From Devosia nitrariae (GTDB lineage Bacteria; Pseudomonadota; Alphaproteobacteria; Rhizobiales; Devosiaceae), in the NCBI RefSeq assembly GCF_030160115.1, contig NZ_BSNS01000004.1:158807-222806 (forward strand): a stretch of 64,000 nucleotides of DNA. Reading direction: 5' to 3'. Of the stretch, positions 41,316 to 51,772 are shown piece after piece (the stretch's first letter is position 1; each line of letters begins with the position of its first letter). The notes beneath the pieces were generated by a model. It had not been told where the DNA came from, searched no databases, and worked only from the letters and a program-made list of their open reading frames with translations. The position numbers were made by a program, and so were the translations under genes.

Positions 41316-44252
41316 ATGATGAAGTCCCTCCCCCGTATCGTGGCTTTCTATCTGGCGCTTGCGATGGGCTGCACATTGTCCAACGTCGCTGCCGCTGACG
41401 GCATCGTCAACGGCGGTTTTGAAGCCGAACTCTCGCCGTGGTGGCAGCAAGGACAGGCGATACGCGTTCAACAGGTAGAAGGCCGTCAGGCGGTGCTGGT
41501 GCCATCCGGCATGGTTGTACAGGAGCACATCCCTGTCACCGGCGGACACAACTACCGCATCACCATGGACATCCGCAGCGAGGCGACCCGGTCCGGCACT
41601 GTTTATGTGCAGATGAGTTTTCGCGGATCCGGCGTTTCCGAAGAGTGGCGAGGCCCCTCGCTCGTTGCTGTCGACAAGCGTTCTACCTCTGAGTGCGGCC
41701 AGCCGCCCGGCGCGACACGAGAGGAAAAGGCAGTCCTCGTCACCGGTGGTGGCGCGCCGGAGTGGAGGACGCATTCTCTCGTCTTTACCGCGCCAAACGG
41801 CGCCAGTGAGATGGTCCTTTATCTGCGCAAAGGCAATTGCAGCCCTGGCGTCGCCGCCTACACCAATGTCTCGATCAGCCCGAGCGATGAGCCCGCCACA
41901 TCGGCCGCCGATCTGGCGCGCGTTGCACTTGCCGCCGAGCGGCTGCCCGCGCTCGCCGCCACCGCCGAAAATGCCGCCCGCCTCGAGCGGCAACTCGGCC
42001 TGTCCGCACCGTCCGACGACGTCCACCACCTCGCCGAAGGCGGCACGATGCGTATGCGCGTGCATGTCGGGTCAGGCGAAGACATCATTACACTGCAGGC
42101 GGCAGCCGACCTGTCGGATTTCGCAGCGCGCGTAGCGGGCGCCGAGCCCGCGGCGCACCTTTCGACTGACGAAGCCGTGGCGGAGGAACCGCTGCTCGTT
42201 ATCGGTCGCGACAACGCCCTGGCGGCGCGCGCCTTTTCCAGCGAGGACTTCGGAAGCCTTGGCGAGGACGGGTTCCTCATCCGCTCCTTGGGCCCGCACA
42301 TACTGATCGCCGGCGCCAATCCGCGCGGCACCATGTACGGCGTCAACTGGTTCCTCGACCGTCGGCTGGGTGTCCGATGGCTGGCTCCCGACGTGACCTA
42401 CTGGCCCGCCACAACCGACATCGCCCTGCCGGCACAGGACGAGCGCCAAGTGCCGCGCTTTGCCTTCCGCGAGGTGCTGAGCATTGAAGGCGAGGACAAG
42501 GCCTGGCGCCAGCGCAACCTGCTCAATGGCGAAAGCCACGGCCCTTCCTATCGGCCCACGCCGCCCGAGATCGACAGCTGGAACGCCAGTTGGGCGGCGA
42601 AGGATCTTATTGCCAACTTCTATCAGCTGCTGCCGCCGAACACTTACCGGGCTGAGCACCCCGAGTGGTATCAGGGCGGACAGCTGGCAATGATGGATAA
42701 CGCCATGCGCGCGGAAATGGCGCGCGCGGTCATCGAGCGGCTGCGCGCACTCCCAGACTACCGCTCTGTTTGGTTCGCCATCCATGACATGGACTGGGGA
42801 TGGGACATGGACCCCGACAGCCGAGCCTTCGCGGACCGACACGGCGGTCATGCCTCGGCGCCTCGGCTGGACATGATGATCGACGTGGCCGACCAGGTAC
42901 GAGCGGTCCTGCCTGATGCGCGCCTCGCGTTCAACGCCTACCACTGGAGCTTCACCCCGCCGGAGGGCATGACCGTTCCGGATTACATCCTGGTCTATCC
43001 GATGACGATCCATGTCGACTATTCGCAAGGCTTGAACGAGCCCGCAAACGCAGAGCTTGGGCGCGACCTGGCCGGCTGGAACGCGATCGCCGAACATGTG
43101 CTGGTGTGGGACCACATCACCAATTTCGGCGGCTTTATCCAGCCGACGCCCAATCTGCTGCCGATCGGCCGATCCATCCAATGGCTGGATGAGCTCGACG
43201 CCGTCGATGGCTACATGGGTGAAGGCAGCTTCAACACAGCCGGGGCCGAATTTGCCGCGCTGCGGGCCTGGATGATCTCGCGCCTGCTTTGGGATCCGCA
43301 ACGGGACCCCCAGGCCCTCATCGAGGATTTCAGCCGACATTACTACGGGAGTGCTGCTGGACCGATCGTCGAATACATCGCGCTTATGCATGAGCGGCTG
43401 GATGGATCCGGAGACGTGCTGGCGGAGAAGACGACTGTCGAGATGGCGATGTTCGATGCCGACTTCATCGTCCTTGCCGATGCGTTGTTCGACGAGGCGG
43501 AGGCCCTGGCGGACGACCCCACCATTCTTGCACGTGTACGAGAGGCGCGGGTTCCGGTCGACTACGTGATGCTGATGCGTCGGCATGAATACCTGACGGA
43601 TGCCACCCTCGGTCAACGCCTGGCTGCCACCCTCGATGACAGGGTGCAGCGCTTCTGGCAAACGATTGATGCGGCAGGCATCAGGCAATATATGCAAGGA
43701 CACGACTTGGACTCCCTGCGGCGCCTGCTCGCGATTGAGCGCCACCCTTCCGGAATACCGGGATTTGTGGCGGAAGGTATCCAATGGAAGGACATCCAGG
43801 ACCTTCGCTTCAATCGCTACTCGGGCCCGAACAGCGATATCGTTGCCGATCCCATGGCGTCGGACGGTGCGGCCATTGCCCTTGATCGCTCCTCAGCGGG
43901 ATGGAATGCTCAACTCAAGTTCGACAGTCTGCCGCGCGAGGGTCGTTGGTGGGTTTATCTCGCGGTTCGAACGAGCGCTGTCATGGAAGGCGGCGCGGTA
44001 GCGCGGATTGGTTCAGCTCCTCCAATGGGGTGTTATGTCACCGTGACAAGCTCGGACATCCCTGACACGGGTTACACCTGGGTCGAGGTCCCCGGAGGGC
44101 CTTTTGCCTATTCCACCGACCATGCTTTGAGCCTCTACGCTCAGCCCATGTCGGGGCCCTCGGGGCAGGCGGTGCTCCTCGATCGAGCCGCCGCGGTGGA
44201 CAGGCCTGTGCCTGGCGCGCGCATCGGTCAGTCGAGCGGGGGATGCCCATGA
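41316..44252 (+). CDS. secreted DUF4838 protein, candidate glycoside hydrolase with N-terminal carbohydrate-binding domain
   Basis: 978 residues. A signal peptide (IVAFYLALAMGCTLSNVAAA) is followed by a beta-sandwich like CBM4/9-type domains beginning GIVNGGFEAELSPWW. Next comes a helper domain ending GTMYGVNWFLDRRLGVRWL, typical of the alpha-glucuronidase-like N-domain, then the DUF4838 barrel (about residues 370-690) with acidic HDMDWGWDMDP and TNFGGFIQP segments. A C-terminal beta domain closes the protein. DUF4838 proteins have TIM-barrel character and are suspected hydrolases. Here it may trim or process the exported polymer. It is coupled to the polymerase gene by ATGA. The start could be ATG 41316 or 41319. 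Confidence 0.82.
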   Translation: MMKSLPRIVAFYLALAMGCTLSNVAAADGIVNGGFEAELSPWWQQGQAIRVQQVEGRQAVLVPSGMVVQEHIPVTGGHNYRITMDIRSEATRSGTVYVQMSFRGSGVSEEWRGPSLVAVDKRSTSECGQPPGATREEKAVLVTGGGAPEWRTHSLVFTAPNGASEMVLYLRKGNCSPGVAAYTNVSISPSDEPATSAADLARVALAAERLPALAATAENAARLERQLGLSAPSDDVHHLAEGGTMRMRVHVGSGEDIITLQAAADLSDFAARVAGAEPAAHLSTDEAVAEEPLLVIGRDNALAARAFSSEDFGSLGEDGFLIRSLGPHILIAGANPRGTMYGVNWFLDRRLGVRWLAPDVTYWPATTDIALPAQDERQVPRFAFREVLSIEGEDKAWRQRNLLNGESHGPSYRPTPPEIDSWNASWAAKDLIANFYQLLPPNTYRAEHPEWYQGGQLAMMDNAMRAEMARAVIERLRALPDYRSVWFAIHDMDWGWDMDPDSRAFADRHGGHASAPRLDMMIDVADQVRAVLPDARLAFNAYHWSFTPPEGMTVPDYILVYPMTIHVDYSQGLNEPANAELGRDLAGWNAIAEHVLVWDHITNFGGFIQPTPNLLPIGRSIQWLDELDAVDGYMGEGSFNTAGAEFAALRAWMISRLLWDPQRDPQALIEDFSRHYYGSAAGPIVEYIALMHERLDGSGDVLAEKTTVEMAMFDADFIVLADALFDEAEALADDPTILARVREARVPVDYVMLMRRHEYLTDATLGQRLAATLDDRVQRFWQTIDAAGIRQYMQGHDLDSLRRLLAIERHPSGIPGFVAEGIQWKDIQDLRFNRYSGPNSDIVADPMASDGAAIALDRSSAGWNAQLKFDSLPREGRWWVYLAVRTSAVMEGGAVARIGSAPPMGCYVTVTSSDIPDTGYTWVEVPGGPFAYSTDHALSLYAQPMSGPSGQAVLLDRAAAVDRPVPGARIGQSSGGCP

Positions 44253-45418
44253 GCGTGCGAATGCGCGTGCTCAGTTCCGGCATCGTCCAGGTCGCGCCAA
44301 TCAGGATCGTGCAGCAGCTTGATCTGCCTTACGTGCTGTTGTTGTCGGCACTGCTGCTGCTGCCCTTTCAAGTCATACAGGTCTCGATCGCTCAGCCCAT
44401 TCACCTCTGGCTGCTCGCGGCTTTGGCCATCTTTGCAGTCAGAGGCGACCTGCGCATCCTGACGCCAGCCGAGATCATCGGTTACCTGGTGTTCATCTAC
44501 TTCGCCCTGGTCATGACCTTTCTCCAGGATTTCGATCGGATCAAGTACCAGGAACAGATCCTGAAGTTCGCCTTCATTTACCCAGGCTTCTACCTGGTTG
44601 GCCGGTGGCTCGGCTGGTCCTTTCGCGACCGGCCACTGCCACTGGGATACATCTTCCTATTCGGGTTGCTCGCCTTCGAGTACCTGGTGCAGACCTTGGC
44701 ACTACCCGTCATCTACCGTGCGAACAGTTTCGGCCAGGGAGCGCTGCATGGTACGTTCATCGAGCGAAACTGGTTGGCGCTCTATTTTCTTCTCTACTCC
44801 TACACAATCTTGCTGACGCAGCGGGGGGATCGAAGGTTCATTCCGTTCTTCGCTCTCAACGGCATGGTCATGCTGCTCTCAGGATCCAAGACAGCCTTTG
44901 TTGCCTGCGGGCTAATCTACCTTATCCACGCGAAAACTCCCCTCATCCTCAAACTGATCCCTGCCGCGATCGGCGCTATAGCCTACATGACGGTTTTCTC
45001 GGCGGACTTCACCGGGGACATGATTGCCGTGAGGCTCGAAGAGGAACGCGGATTGGCCCTGCAGGCTTCGCTGGAGCTGATATTGCAGAATCCGTTGGGG
45101 TATGGCCTGGGTTTCGTAGAAAGCCACTTTTCGCGTACCTGGCTTGTCATCCGCGGTCTTGGAGAGGGCGTCAACTCCGTCTTCGCCGTTCCGCTCGACC
45201 TCATGATCATCGCGGGCTTTGGCGGCCTGGTGTTCTGGATGGTGCTTTTTCTCGGTTTGGGAACAGGCGCCATGGCTGCCCTGTTGCCTATAGCTGCACT
45301 CTCACTTCTCAATCCGCTGCATCAGGCTGAATCGGTATACCTGTTTCTCGGCATTATCGTTTCTCTCTACCGCGGGAACAGGTCTGCTGTTCGCCGTGTG
45401 TCGTCGAAACGGGCCTAA
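44249..45418 (+). CDS. Wzy-like exopolysaccharide / O-antigen polymerase
   Basis: 389 residues, almost all membrane: about 10-12 hydrophobic helices with one larger periplasmic loop. SFGQGALHGTFIERNWLALY resembles the conserved loop region of O-antigen ligase/Wzy proteins, and SGSKTAFVACGLIYL the following helix. It would join repeat units in the periplasm. The start overlaps the DUF4838 stop (ATGA at 44249), with GGGGG upstream. Wzy proteins diverge strongly, so the call rests on topology and on the surrounding wzx, wza and wzc genes. Confidence 0.75.
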   Translation: MSVRMRVLSSGIVQVAPIRIVQQLDLPYVLLLSALLLLPFQVIQVSIAQPIHLWLLAALAIFAVRGDLRILTPAEIIGYLVFIYFALVMTFLQDFDRIKYQEQILKFAFIYPGFYLVGRWLGWSFRDRPLPLGYIFLFGLLAFEYLVQTLALPVIYRANSFGQGALHGTFIERNWLALYFLLYSYTILLTQRGDRRFIPFFALNGMVMLLSGSKTAFVACGLIYLIHAKTPLILKLIPAAIGAIAYMTVFSADFTGDMIAVRLEEERGLALQASLELILQNPLGYGLGFVESHFSRTWLVIRGLGEGVNSVFAVPLDLMIIAGFGGLVFWMVLFLGLGTGAMAALLPIAALSLLNPLHQAESVYLFLGIIVSLYRGNRSAVRRVSSKRA

Positions 45419-45455
45419 TGCGATGAAGCGACCAGCCCGACAAAGTCAGGCACGG

Positions 45456-46886
45456 TTACGCCCTGCCGAAATCGTCGTCTATGCGTACGATGTCATCTTC
45501 GCCGAGGTACGAGCCGGTTTGCACTTCTATGAGCTCCAGCAGTATTTTACCGGGATTGGCCAGGCGGTGAACGCATCCCAGAGGAAGGTATATCGATTGG
45601 TTCTCGGTTAGCGTTTTCATTTCACCATCCACCGTAACTTCCGCCGTGCCCGAGACAACGACCCAGTGTTCGGCTCGGTGATGGTGCTTTTGCAGGGAGA
45701 GCTTCTTGCCGGGCTTGACGAACAGCCGTTTTACCTGGAAACGCCCCCCCATCAACACCGAGGAGTAGCCACCCCATGGTCGATAGGCGGTCTGGTGGGT
45801 TTCGGTCAGGGCTGCGGTAGCTGGGTTGGCGCGTAGCCGCTTGACGATGCTGCCCACTTGCTGGGCGTTGGAGAGCCTGCCGACATAGACGGCATCTTCA
45901 CTCACAATGACCGCCACGTCCTCGAGCCCGTCCACGACCACATGGGCGTGGTCGCTTAGGACCAAAGAGCGCTGCGTATTGGTCAGCGATACGTTCTGGT
46001 GCGCGACATTTCCTGCCTCGTCCTTGTCCGCGATCTTCCAAACGGCATCCCAACTCCCCAGGTCCGACCAGCGATAGCCGACCGCGACGACGGCAACCTT
46101 GTCGGACTTTTCGAGAACGGCATAGTCGATCGAAATGTTCGGAGCCTGGGCGAAGCTCTCTTCCTCGAGACGGAAAAAGTCGAGGTCGGGGACGCCCTTG
46201 ACAACGGCCGTGCCGGCATGCTCGACGACATCGGGGGCCAGAGCCTCTGCCTCATCAAGGAAAGTCCTCGCCGAGAAGACGAACATCCCCGAATTCCAAA
46301 AATATCCGCCCCGCTCGAGCATGTCTTGCGCGCGAACAGCATCCGGTTTTTCGATGAATTGTACCACCTGTAGAGCACCTGCCTCGGTGGGCTCACCGGC
46401 CTCTATGTACCCATAGCCGGTCTCGGGGACAGTCGGGACGACGCCGAACGTAACCAGCATACCCCCTTCGGCCGCCGTCCGGGCCGTATCGATCGAGTGC
46501 CAGTATTCGTCATCGACGTCAATCGCGTGGTCGGACGCGAGGATATGAAGGATCGGATCGCCACCGAACTTGCTTTCGGCCAGAACGCTCGCCGCGGCAA
46601 TCGCCGGGGCCGTGTTGCGTACCACTGGCTCGAGCATGATGGCAGCAAGCGCGATGCCCATTTCCTGGGCCTGTTCGGCAACAAGAAACCGATATTCGCT
46701 GTTGGTGATGACGATCGGCGCCGCATAGCGGTCGTCCAACACTCGCAGGAGCGCTTGCTGGAACAGGCTCACGTCCCCGTTGAGGTTCAGGAACTGTTTC
46801 GGCCTGACCGACCTGGACAAAGGCCAGAGCCGGGTCCCCTGCCCGCCAGCCAATACCACCGGCACAATCTTCTTGCGGTTAGGCAT
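45456..46886 (-). CDS. manC: mannose-1-phosphate guanylyltransferase / mannose-6-phosphate isomerase
   Basis: 476 residues, the length of the bifunctional type II enzyme. VVLAGGQGTRLWPLSR with KQFLNL is the guanylyltransferase site, and FIEKPD and YFWNSGMFVF belong to the same domain. The C-terminal cupin (RPWGGYSSVL, then QKHHHRAEHWVVVSGTAEV) is the isomerase part with its metal-binding His residues. It yields GDP-mannose using mannose-1-P from the mutase at 20.6-22.0 kb. It is convergent with the polymerase gene. Confidence 0.95.
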   Translation of the reverse strand: MPNRKKIVPVVLAGGQGTRLWPLSRSVRPKQFLNLNGDVSLFQQALLRVLDDRYAAPIVITNSEYRFLVAEQAQEMGIALAAIMLEPVVRNTAPAIAAASVLAESKFGGDPILHILASDHAIDVDDEYWHSIDTARTAAEGGMLVTFGVVPTVPETGYGYIEAGEPTEAGALQVVQFIEKPDAVRAQDMLERGGYFWNSGMFVFSARTFLDEAEALAPDVVEHAGTAVVKGVPDLDFFRLEEESFAQAPNISIDYAVLEKSDKVAVVAVGYRWSDLGSWDAVWKIADKDEAGNVAHQNVSLTNTQRSLVLSDHAHVVVDGLEDVAVIVSEDAVYVGRLSNAQQVGSIVKRLRANPATAALTETHQTAYRPWGGYSSVLMGGRFQVKRLFVKPGKKLSLQKHHHRAEHWVVVSGTAEVTVDGEMKTLTENQSIYLPLGCVHRLANPGKILLELIEVQTGSYLGEDDIVRIDDDFGRA

Positions 46887-46980
46887 TGTACCTCCGACCC
46901 ATACCCGTTCCTGATGCTATGATGAGCCCAGGCCCTTTGTGAACCAGAATTGATCGGTTTCACAACAGGCTGCATTCGCT

Positions 46981-47721
46981 CTAGTCGAAATTCGTCACCT
47001 GCCAGACGGCGAAGGTGAGCGTCAGATTGTACCGAGGCACGTCCCCGACCTCGCGCCAAAGCTCATAGCGAACGCCAGCATGCTCCAAGGCTACGTCCTT
47101 ACCTTCGGCGACTGCGCGCGCGAGTTCGCTCGGAACGGACCATGAGCGCTCCTGGTGAAGCCAGGTGACCACTTCCAGTAGAAACGGCAGGTCGGCGCGC
47201 AGCCTGTCAACCCCGGAGTTCAGCTTGATCCGCAAGGATTGCGTGGTGGCAGCGTCTCCGCGCGCGATGAAAAATAGGCTTCCCGGCGACCCATATAACG
47301 GCGGCGGGCACTCCGGTTCGAGCCGTGCAGACGCCTCGGCAGCTGCGCACCTGGCGACATTGGTATTGGGCACTGTAGCAATCCAATAGCAGGTCTGCAC
47401 GGCCCCCTGTGCAGTAGAGACATACTCGTCGGGTTCAACGACGCTGATTGCAACAGCACAGGCGTGTTCCGGCGCGAATGGATAGGTTCTGGTAAACACT
47501 TGCAGTTCCGGCCGGGACAGTGCAGGATTTGGCTCAAATTGCGCATTGCTCGGACGTGGTGGGGTCAAAGGAAGACTGAGCTGTTCGGCGGGCACATCCG
47601 ATCTAAATAAAACTCCGGTACGCTCCTGCGCGTCAGCGCCACTGGCCCATGAAATGAGGAAGTAAACAGTCATAAGGCCAGCGGCCGCAGCAGACCTTCC
47701 GCTTGTCGGACGATATGTCAT
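46981..47721 (-). CDS. secreted hypothetical protein
   Basis: 246 residues. A signal peptide (AAAAGLMTVYFLISWASGAD, cleavage probably after ADA) leads a domain with four or more Cys in its middle third. I recognise no family. It is transcribed divergently from wza across a 150-bp region that must hold both promoters, so it may be a periplasmic accessory of export. Confidence 0.65.
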   Translation of the reverse strand: MTYRPTSGRSAAAAGLMTVYFLISWASGADAQERTGVLFRSDVPAEQLSLPLTPPRPSNAQFEPNPALSRPELQVFTRTYPFAPEHACAVAISVVEPDEYVSTAQGAVQTCYWIATVPNTNVARCAAAEASARLEPECPPPLYGSPGSLFFIARGDAATTQSLRIKLNSGVDRLRADLPFLLEVVTWLHQERSWSVPSELARAVAEGKDVALEHAGVRYELWREVGDVPRYNLTLTFAVWQVTNFD

Positions 47722-47873
47722 CGCGCACTAATCTCTTGCCGGCAGCGTGCCTAAACTGCCACACCGCGCATCAATCCGGAATACATTAATCGTCTTTGAA
47801 AGATTCGTGGTGCGGTAGCTACGTTACTTGGATATTGTAAGGGGCTTGTACCGACCTTGGGGGACGCTTGGTC

Positions 47874-49061
47874 ATGCGTGGGATATTCGCCGTTGTGCTT
47901 ACCGGCCTGCTCGCCGGATGTGTGGGGTTGTCGAACTCGGGGCCGGACCCGCGAGCCATAGAGTACAACGCCGTGGCAAGCTACAGGGCACCCGATACGC
48001 AAACCGGCGCTTCCAACTATGTCCTGTTGGAGATCTCCAAATCGATCCTGCCCTACTTCAACGCTTCGGTGCGCACGTCTCTGCGCGACGGATTTGGTAC
48101 GGGCGGTCCGGGGAGGCCCGTTTCAGCAAATCTGGGCGTTGGCGATGTCGTGCAGGTGGCAATTTTCGAGTCCCAGGCCGGAGGCTTGTTCCTGCCGCAG
48201 GACGGAGCCGCGAGCGCGGGGAACTATGTCACCTTGCCGGAGCAGACGATTGACGCCAACGGGAACATCGACATCCCTTATGCGGGTGAGATACGAGTGG
48301 CGGGTCGCCCGATCTCGGAAGTGCAGGCGGATATCGAAGACCGTCTCGCCACTCGGGCGATCGAACCACAGGTCATCATCACCACTGCATTGAGCCGGTC
48401 CAACCGCCTGTCCATCCTCGGGGCAGTGAGGTCCCCTTCTGAATTGGATCTCAGCCCTCGTGGGGAGCGCGTCCTGGACGTGATTTCACGCGCCGGCGGT
48501 CTCACTGCTCCCGACGCAGAGACTTACGTCACGATCGAACGCAGCGGCGTGACGGCGACTGCCCTCTTCCAGACCCTGGTCGAGGACCCCAGCGAAAACA
48601 TCTTCGTGAGGCCCGGTGACACAATCCACGTCGCTCGCGAGCGACGCACATATCTGGCCTTTGGCGCTACCGGTGCCAGCGGTCGGGTGGACTTCGACGA
48701 CTCCAACCTGACGTTCGGCGAAGCTTTGGCAAAGGTGGGCGGGTTACTTGACAGCCGCGCTGATCCAAAAGATGTTTTCCTCTATCGCGAAGTCGATGGC
48801 CATACACTGCAGCAACTTGGAATAACCGCCTCCCACGCGCCGGGCAAAGTCCCGGTAATATTCCGCGCTGATCTTCAGAATCCCGCTACATTTTTTGCGG
48901 TGCAGCAATTCTTGATGGAGGACAAGGACATTATCTACGTAGGCAATTCCCAATCCACGGAGATTTCGAAGTTCCTCAGCCTCATCAACGGCATTTCGAA
49001 CACCAGCTCCAACGTGCCGGCGAACGTCGTGCAATCGCGCGACGCCTTCGAAGGACTATGA
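47874..49061 (+). CDS. wza: polysaccharide export outer-membrane lipoprotein Wza
   Basis: 395 residues. The lipobox LTGLLAGC gives a lipidated Cys near residue 17. The Poly_export domain is seen in NLGVGDVVQVAIFES, and SLBB domains follow with LSILGAVRSPSELDL and DVISRAGGLTAPDAE, then a second copy near FGEALAKVGGLLDSRAD. It forms the outer-membrane channel for the polymer. ATG 47874 has GGGGGA about nine bases upstream, while TTG 47868 is less likely. The order wza-wzc is standard. Confidence 0.95.
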   Translation: MRGIFAVVLTGLLAGCVGLSNSGPDPRAIEYNAVASYRAPDTQTGASNYVLLEISKSILPYFNASVRTSLRDGFGTGGPGRPVSANLGVGDVVQVAIFESQAGGLFLPQDGAASAGNYVTLPEQTIDANGNIDIPYAGEIRVAGRPISEVQADIEDRLATRAIEPQVIITTALSRSNRLSILGAVRSPSELDLSPRGERVLDVISRAGGLTAPDAETYVTIERSGVTATALFQTLVEDPSENIFVRPGDTIHVARERRTYLAFGATGASGRVDFDDSNLTFGEALAKVGGLLDSRADPKDVFLYREVDGHTLQQLGITASHAPGKVPVIFRADLQNPATFFAVQQFLMEDKDIIYVGNSQSTEISKFLSLINGISNTSSNVPANVVQSRDAFEGL

Positions 49062-49265
49062 ATTAACCTCGCTGAACGGCTGTGCACGCATTCGCTTGAT
49101 TGGCTTTACTGACGCCGGTAATATTTGGTTAAGCACTCTCGGGGAGGGCGCGTGCAGCTCGTTGCCGATGTTCTGTCGACTGCGAACATGACCTATTTTA
49201 TGCCGGCCAGAACGTGATCGGTCCGTTGCACCGGCGCCTTTGCGCTGTTGTTGTGAGGAAGTTCC

Positions 49266-51551
49266 GTGCAGAAGACTTTCCGGGCCACATATGGAGCTTC
49301 ATTTTCACCGCCAGACGAGATCGGCGACAAACCCCTCGATCTTGATGCTCTTCTGGCGGCCGCGCGCCGCCAGCTATGGGTGACGGTATCGGCAGTGCTG
49401 GCGGTGCTGGTGCTGGGTGTGATCCACTTCCTGACCTCCGTGCCCATCTACACCGCGTCGTCCAGAGTGCTTATCGACTCCGCGGACAGCCGGATCATCG
49501 AGGAGCTCTCCGCGGTTGGCGGCGTGACAGACGACGAAGCATCGATCCTCAGCCAGGTCGAATTGCTCAAGTCCGAGGAGCTCGCACTGGCCGTGGTCGA
49601 TGATCTCGATCTAACGACAGATCCGCGCCTCTGGATGGGAAGTGGCTCGCTCCTGTCGGACCTGCGTAACTTCATCGTCTCCCTCACGTCACTTTTCATG
49701 GCGGAAGCGGCGATCCAGGGCGAAGGCGAAGCGGATCACCGATCCGAAGCCGCGGAACATCTTGCCTCCAATCTGTTCGTTGTTCGGGTCGGACGCACAT
49801 ACGTGCTGGAGATCAGCTATGCGTCACCCCGTCCCCAGTTCGCGGCCGAGATCGTAAACGCATACGCCGAAGCTTATCTTGGAGACCAGCTCGACGCCAA
49901 ATACGAGGCGACGAGACGCGCCAGCTCCTGGATGCAGGATCGCATCGCCGAACTTCGACAGCAGGCGCTCGAGTCCGACCTTGCGGTTCAGAATTATCGT
50001 GCCGAGAAGGGTCTGATTACGACCGGCGGCGAGTTGCTGAGCGAACAGGAGTTGTCGCAGATTGCCAGGCAGCTCGTCGAGGCCCGGGCCGAGACAGCCA
50101 GCGCCGATGCCCAGCTACGCAGCATCCAGGCCATCATCGAGTCGGGCGAAATGGACGCGGTGGTGTCCGATGCCCTGAGCATGCCTGTCATCAGCGGAAT
50201 GCGCGAACGCTACCTCGAAGCGTCAAGACAGGAAGCAGACATCTCGGCGAGGCTCGGTGCCGACCACGCGACAGCCGTCCGGCTGCGCGGCGAGATGCAG
50301 GAATATCGCCGGCAGATGTTCGGGGAACTCAGCCGCATTGCGGAGAGCTATCGCAGCACGCTCGAGATGGCCAGGACCAGGCAGACGAACCTCGAGCAAC
50401 AGGTTGCCGAGGCAACTGGCATTAGCACGACTGCAAACGACGACCTTGTTCAGTTGCGGGAACTGGAGCGCGAGGCGGAAACCTACAACAGCCTCTACCA
50501 GACTTTCCTGGAGCGGTATCAGGTGGCGGTCCAACAGCAGTCGTTCCCCGTGACCGCGGCACGCATCATCTCGCGCGCGGAAACCCCCAAAAAGCCGAGT
50601 TCCCCTCGTCTGCCGATATCCTTGGCAATCTCGGCTGGGTTAGGAATGATCCTGGGCGGCGGGTTGGGCGCCTTGCGCGAATTCCGCGACCGCTTCTTTC
50701 GCACGGCCGACCAGGTTCGCGATGAGCTGGGCGTGGAGTTCCTGGGCTTCGTGCCCGTGCTGCAGAATACTTTGCGCGGCAGGCAGAACCTCGCGGTCAG
50801 GAGCGGCCATGGAAACGGCAAATCGCTCGTGAAGACCCAGTCGATCACCACTCATGTCGTCGACCGGCCTTCTTCGCTGTTCGCCGAAACGATGCGCAGT
50901 GCAAAGCTGGCGGTGGATCTGATGGTCGAGCACAAAGCGCCCAGGGTGATTGGCCTGGTTTCGGTGATGTCAGGTGAGGGCAAGTCAACCGTCTCTATGA
51001 ACCTGGCCGAATATCTGGCCAAGCAGGGTGCGCGTACGCTGTTGATTGATGGCGACCTTCGCAGCGGTGCGTGCTCACGCGCTTTGGCGCCCGACGCTGA
51101 CTGCGGGCTGGCGGAAGTGCTGCTCGGGACGGCCCCGGTTGCCCGTGCGATCTACCGGGATCACGACTCCGACATGATGTTTCTGCCAACGTCGGCCAAG
51201 CGCAGCGTGCCGTACTCGGCCGAACTGCTGGCGTCGCACACCATGGCCGATCTCCTGGCGGCCGCAGGAAACAGCTTCGACTACGTCGTCATTGACCTGC
51301 CGCCCCTTGGCCCGGTGGTCGATGCGCGCGCCATCGCGGACAAGATGGACGCCTTCGTACTGGTCGTTGAATGGGGTAAGACACCGCGCCGCCTGGTCCG
51401 CAGCACGCTGCGATTCGAGCATTTGATTGCGGACAAGTGCGTCGGCGTAGTACTCAACAAGGTCGATATAAAGAAGCTCAAGCTATACGACGCCGATGGC
51501 GCGTCTCCCTATTACGGCGGTCAGCACCCCTACTATCACGAGAGCGATTGA
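49266..51551 (+). CDS. wzc: polysaccharide co-polymerase with BY-kinase domain, Wzc
   Basis: 761 residues. The Wzz domain starts about residue 20, with a first membrane helix (LWVTVSAVLAVLVLGVIHFL), a long periplasmic coiled coil, and a second helix near residue 450 preceded by the Pro-rich PKKPSSPRLP. The cytoplasmic kinase has Walker A SGEGKST (about residue 570), Walker A' TLLIDGDLR and Walker B YVVIDLPPL. The C-terminus holds a Tyr-rich tail (five Tyr in the last 20 or so residues) for autophosphorylation. It controls chain length and export with Wza. The GTG start has GAGGAAG upstream. Confidence 0.95.
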   Translation: MQKTFRATYGASFSPPDEIGDKPLDLDALLAAARRQLWVTVSAVLAVLVLGVIHFLTSVPIYTASSRVLIDSADSRIIEELSAVGGVTDDEASILSQVELLKSEELALAVVDDLDLTTDPRLWMGSGSLLSDLRNFIVSLTSLFMAEAAIQGEGEADHRSEAAEHLASNLFVVRVGRTYVLEISYASPRPQFAAEIVNAYAEAYLGDQLDAKYEATRRASSWMQDRIAELRQQALESDLAVQNYRAEKGLITTGGELLSEQELSQIARQLVEARAETASADAQLRSIQAIIESGEMDAVVSDALSMPVISGMRERYLEASRQEADISARLGADHATAVRLRGEMQEYRRQMFGELSRIAESYRSTLEMARTRQTNLEQQVAEATGISTTANDDLVQLRELEREAETYNSLYQTFLERYQVAVQQQSFPVTAARIISRAETPKKPSSPRLPISLAISAGLGMILGGGLGALREFRDRFFRTADQVRDELGVEFLGFVPVLQNTLRGRQNLAVRSGHGNGKSLVKTQSITTHVVDRPSSLFAETMRSAKLAVDLMVEHKAPRVIGLVSVMSGEGKSTVSMNLAEYLAKQGARTLLIDGDLRSGACSRALAPDADCGLAEVLLGTAPVARAIYRDHDSDMMFLPTSAKRSVPYSAELLASHTMADLLAAAGNSFDYVVIDLPPLGPVVDARAIADKMDAFVLVVEWGKTPRRLVRSTLRFEHLIADKCVGVVLNKVDIKKLKLYDADGASPYYGGQHPYYHESD

Positions 51552-51772
51552 GCTTCATGCGCGAGTGCGGACTGCGTGCGTTGAGGGTCGTGGAGATCTT
51601 GCTCCTGGCCATCGGTAGGCTGGCCTGAAGCGTACTGACGAAGATACGGTGACGGCGGACCTGCAATTGTTGTTTCAGCCCGACGTATAATTCTGCGGTC
51701 GATTTGTCGTACGCATCTAGCAGTTCAACAATATTGGTGGCACTCTTCATCATGGCAAACGGGGGACCTCGA

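Noticed and set aside
42072..43784. 570-codon leftward open frame opposite the DUF4838 gene
   Set aside because: It is the antisense of a clear family gene. Long antisense frames are common in GC-rich coding DNA and this one has no domain.
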